From Cyanobium sp. N.Huapi 1H5 (GTDB lineage Bacteria; Cyanobacteriota; Cyanobacteriia; PCC-6307; Cyanobiaceae): a stretch of 64,000 bases of DNA. The DNA lies in the NCBI RefSeq assembly GCF_024345535.1, contig NZ_JAGQBH010000002.1, positions 1 to 64,000 on the forward strand. Direction: 5' to 3'. Positions 62,102 through 64,000 of the stretch are shown here, one piece after another; the first letter of the stretch is position 1; every line of letters begins with the position of its first letter. Under the pieces are notes generated by a model. It searched no databases. It saw only the letters and a list, made by a program, of their open reading frames with translations, and was not told the origin of the DNA. A program made the position numbers and the translations under genes.

Positions 62102-63526
62102 GTGGATTTCGAGCGCTTTCAGAGGCTGTTCACGGCCCCGCTGCTGCCCCTGGGCCGCCAGAGCTTCTCCCTGCTCTGGATCGTGGAGGTGCTGCTGCTG
62201 CTGCTGGCGGTGAGCCTGGCGGCGCGGGGCTTGAAGCGGCTGCTGGCCGGACGGGTGCTGCGCTGGTTCTCCCTGCCGGAGGGGCGGCGCGAGGCGGTGG
62301 CCACCCTTCTTTCCATGGGGCTGGCCGCCCTGGGCTATGTGGTGGTGGCCCAGGGGATGGGGCTCGACATCGGCGCCCTGGCCGTGATCTTCGGGGCCCT
62401 GGGGGTGGGGATCGGCTTCGGGCTGCAGGAGCTCACCCGCAACCTCACCAGTGGTCTCACCCTGCTGATGGAGGGGAAGCTGAAGGTGGGCGACCAGATC
62501 GAGTTCGGCGACACCAGCGGTTTCATCCGGGAGATCTCGATCCGCTCCACCGTGATCCGCACCTTCCAGGGCGCCGAGATCGTGGTGCCCAACTCGGCCA
62601 TCACCAATGCGCCGGTGAAGAACCTCAGCTACCTGAGCTCCGATGGCCGGGTGGATGTGGAAGTGACGGTGGCCCACGGCAGCGACCCTTTAGCCGTGAC
62701 CGAGGTGCTGCTGGATGCGGCCCTGGCCGAACCGACGGTGCTGGCCGATCCGCCGCCGAAGGTGCTGCTGCACGGCCTCCAGGGCCAGGGGATGGCGTTC
62801 GAGCTCTGGGCCTGGACCTCGTCGATCCACGCCAGCCTCAGCCTGCGCAGTTCGCTCAACTACGCGATCGAGCAGGGGCTGCGCGAGCGCCGCATCGAAC
62901 TGGCCGGTTCCCGCCAGCAGATCCAGCTGCTGTCGTCGCGGCGCGCGGTGGAAGAGGAGCGAGCCGGCCCGGACTGGAGCCCCCTGCGGGCGTCCCTGCC
63001 CGACCATCCCTGTTTCAGCAGCATGGATGATCGGCGGCTGCGGGAACTGGTGGGCAGCGGCGCCCGCCGCTCACTGCCCGCCGGCACGGTGCTGGTGCAC
63101 CAGGGGGATGAGGGCCGCTCCTTTCACCTGGTGCTGAGTGGCGCGGTGGATGCGATCCACGAAACGGACCGGGTGAGCCGCAAGCTGTTCACCTTCACGG
63201 CCGGGGAGTTCTTCGGTGAACTGCCGCTGCTGCTCCAGGTGCCCTACCCCACCACCATGGTGGCGGCCGAGGACACGACGCTGTTCGTCGTTCCCAGCGG
63301 CAGCTTCCGCGCCCTGCTGGCCTCGCGGCCCGAATTCGCCGACACCGTCGCCCGGGAGGTGGCGCGCCGCAGCGATGTGTTGCGCAGCTACGAGGACTGC
63401 CTGCGCCAGCGCGGCCTGCTCGAGGACGCCGACATGGGCCACCCCCTGCAGTGGTTCCGCGAGCGGCTGAAACGGGTGCTGGCCGGACGCCCCGCCATGG
63501 CCTCGGTGGAAACGGAGGCGGGCTGA
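62102..63526 (+). CDS. MscS mechanosensitive channel with C-terminal CNBD-like domain
   Basis: A 474-residue protein. The MscS core covers about residues 60-275: the pore-helix region GALAVIFGALGVGIGFGLQELTRNLTSGL and the beta domain with LKVGDQIEF and VVPNSAITN. Residues ~310-430 are a cyclic-nucleotide-binding-like domain (TVLVHQGDEGRSFHLVLSG, FFGELPLL), but the cyclic-nucleotide-binding Arg is absent (PYPTT). The channel may be gated by tension with a modified regulator. GTG 62102 is the start. Confidence 0.88.
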   Translation: MDFERFQRLFTAPLLPLGRQSFSLLWIVEVLLLLLAVSLAARGLKRLLAGRVLRWFSLPEGRREAVATLLSMGLAALGYVVVAQGMGLDIGALAVIFGALGVGIGFGLQELTRNLTSGLTLLMEGKLKVGDQIEFGDTSGFIREISIRSTVIRTFQGAEIVVPNSAITNAPVKNLSYLSSDGRVDVEVTVAHGSDPLAVTEVLLDAALAEPTVLADPPPKVLLHGLQGQGMAFELWAWTSSIHASLSLRSSLNYAIEQGLRERRIELAGSRQQIQLLSSRRAVEEERAGPDWSPLRASLPDHPCFSSMDDRRLRELVGSGARRSLPAGTVLVHQGDEGRSFHLVLSGAVDAIHETDRVSRKLFTFTAGEFFGELPLLLQVPYPTTMVAAEDTTLFVVPSGSFRALLASRPEFADTVAREVARRSDVLRSYEDCLRQRGLLEDADMGHPLQWFRERLKRVLAGRPAMASVETEAG

Positions 63527-63580
63527 GCGCCGATCCGCGAGTGCAATCCGATCAGCAGACTGCAACCAGCCATGGGACCC

Positions 63581-64000
63581 CTACAGGGCCGCCTTGATCG
63601 CTGCATCCAGCCCCGTGGTCGGCCGGCCAAGGAGTTGGCTGAGTTGCCTGCCGTCATCAAACAGGGCGCCCTGGGAGGCACCCGTATCGGAATCGGCCAG
63701 GAGACCTGCCAGGGGCTCCGGCAGGCCAGCACCGATCAGGGCGGTGCGGTAGTCCGCTTCGGGAAGGTTGACGTAGTTGATGGTTTTGCCGACCTGGCGG
63801 GAAATCGCTGCGGCGAAGTCGCTCAGGGTGTAGGCGCTGTCGCCAGCGAGTTCATAGATCTGGCCGTCCGGATCGTCGCTGGTGAGGATGGTGGCGGCGG
63901 CTTCGGCGTAATCGGCACGGGCCGCGGAGGCGATGCGGCCCTCACCGGCGCAGCCGTAGACGGCCCCCATCGACAGGGCAGAGGCCATGCCTGCCGTGTA
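63581..64000 (-). CDS. NmrA/QOR2-like NAD(P)H-binding oxidoreductase, 5' end cut by window
   Basis: Only the C-terminal ~139 residues lie in the window; the gene continues past 64000, since the frame is open to the edge. GRIASAARADYAEAAATILTSDD and YELAGDSAYTLSDFAAAIS match the substrate-binding half of SDR-type quinone reductase QOR2/azoreductase-like proteins. The nucleotide-binding half would be outside. No start can be assigned; the ATG at 63988 is internal. Confidence 0.72.
   Translation of the reverse strand, partial: YTAGMASALSMGAVYGCAGEGRIASAARADYAEAAATILTSDDPDGQIYELAGDSAYTLSDFAAAISRQVGKTINYVNLPEADYRTALIGAGLPEPLAGLLADSDTGASQGALFDDGRQLSQLLGRPTTGLDAAIKAAL

Overview
The window looks like a chromosomal segment of a GC-rich unicellular cyanobacterium, most likely of the Synechococcus/Cyanobium group. 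The evidence is the content: the H subunit of magnesium chelatase (chlH), a high-light-inducible chlorophyll-binding protein, a PSI accumulation factor, a Ycf55-like protein, a FurC/PerR-type regulator, and many proteins of cyanobacterium-restricted families (DUF4912, DUF3038, DUF4335, DUF2949, DUF3685, DUF3727). Sampled lines run near 65-70% GC. Genes are packed tightly. Stops and starts commonly overlap (TGATG, ATGA), several convergent genes overlap at their 3' ends, and no gene-free stretch exceeds about 300 bases. I saw no rRNA, tRNA, CRISPR array, insertion sequence or prophage.

Layout. 0-9.6 kb: mostly minus-strand housekeeping and cyanobacterial conserved proteins (DUF4912 tail, APH/P-loop kinase, TspO, DUF4335-DUF3038 pair), then apt (+), a FAD monooxygenase, an HLIP gene with its own promoter and terminator, and dapB. 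9.7-20 kb: chlH, pstS behind a probable Pho box, a His-rich COG0523 GTPase behind a probable Zur box, an alpha/beta hydrolase, ferritin and feoB, with feoA convergent to feoB. 20-22.3 kb: a glycosyltransferase-like gene of lower GC and a metallophosphoesterase. 22.5-29.3 kb: a divergent pair of substrate-binding-like proteins, one carrying a VWA domain and coupled to a coiled-coil membrane protein, followed by a PhoX-type phosphatase coupled to a phytase-like esterase. 29.4-40.2 kb: NYN-LOTUS protein, short MgtE, PhzF, a cyclotransferase fusion, a degenerate AAA+/polyferredoxin fusion, PdeM-like and CBS proteins, a CDP-alcohol phosphatidyltransferase, an epimerase, hisA and a FurC/PerR-like regulator. 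40.2-51.3 kb: DUF3685, PSI factor, fumC, a pilin, PIN-PhoH, a CofE-like protein, ruvX, DUF3727, yqeG and proB, several of them translationally coupled. 51.3-55.5 kb: a coupled PAP2 / membrane protein / class A beta-lactamase unit, an SDR and an AAC(3)-I-like acetyltransferase. 55.7-64 kb: a secreted TPR-CHAT protein followed by a degenerate YpfJ-like protein and a one-TM protein, then a low-GC methyltransferase, an MscS channel with a cyclic-nucleotide-binding-like domain, and a truncated oxidoreductase.

How the genes work together. Metal and phosphate homeostasis recur: Zur-box COG0523 GTPase, FeoA/FeoB, ferritin, FurC/PerR, PstS, PhoX and its phytase-like partner. The best candidates for undescribed biology are the degenerate AAA+/polyferredoxin fusion (32868-35000), the secreted TPR-CHAT cluster (55680-60730), the SBP/SBP-VWA/coiled-coil locus (22531-26131), and the two resistance-type enzymes within about 4 kb (51297-55453). 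All functional calls rest on motif recognition by eye; no database search was run.
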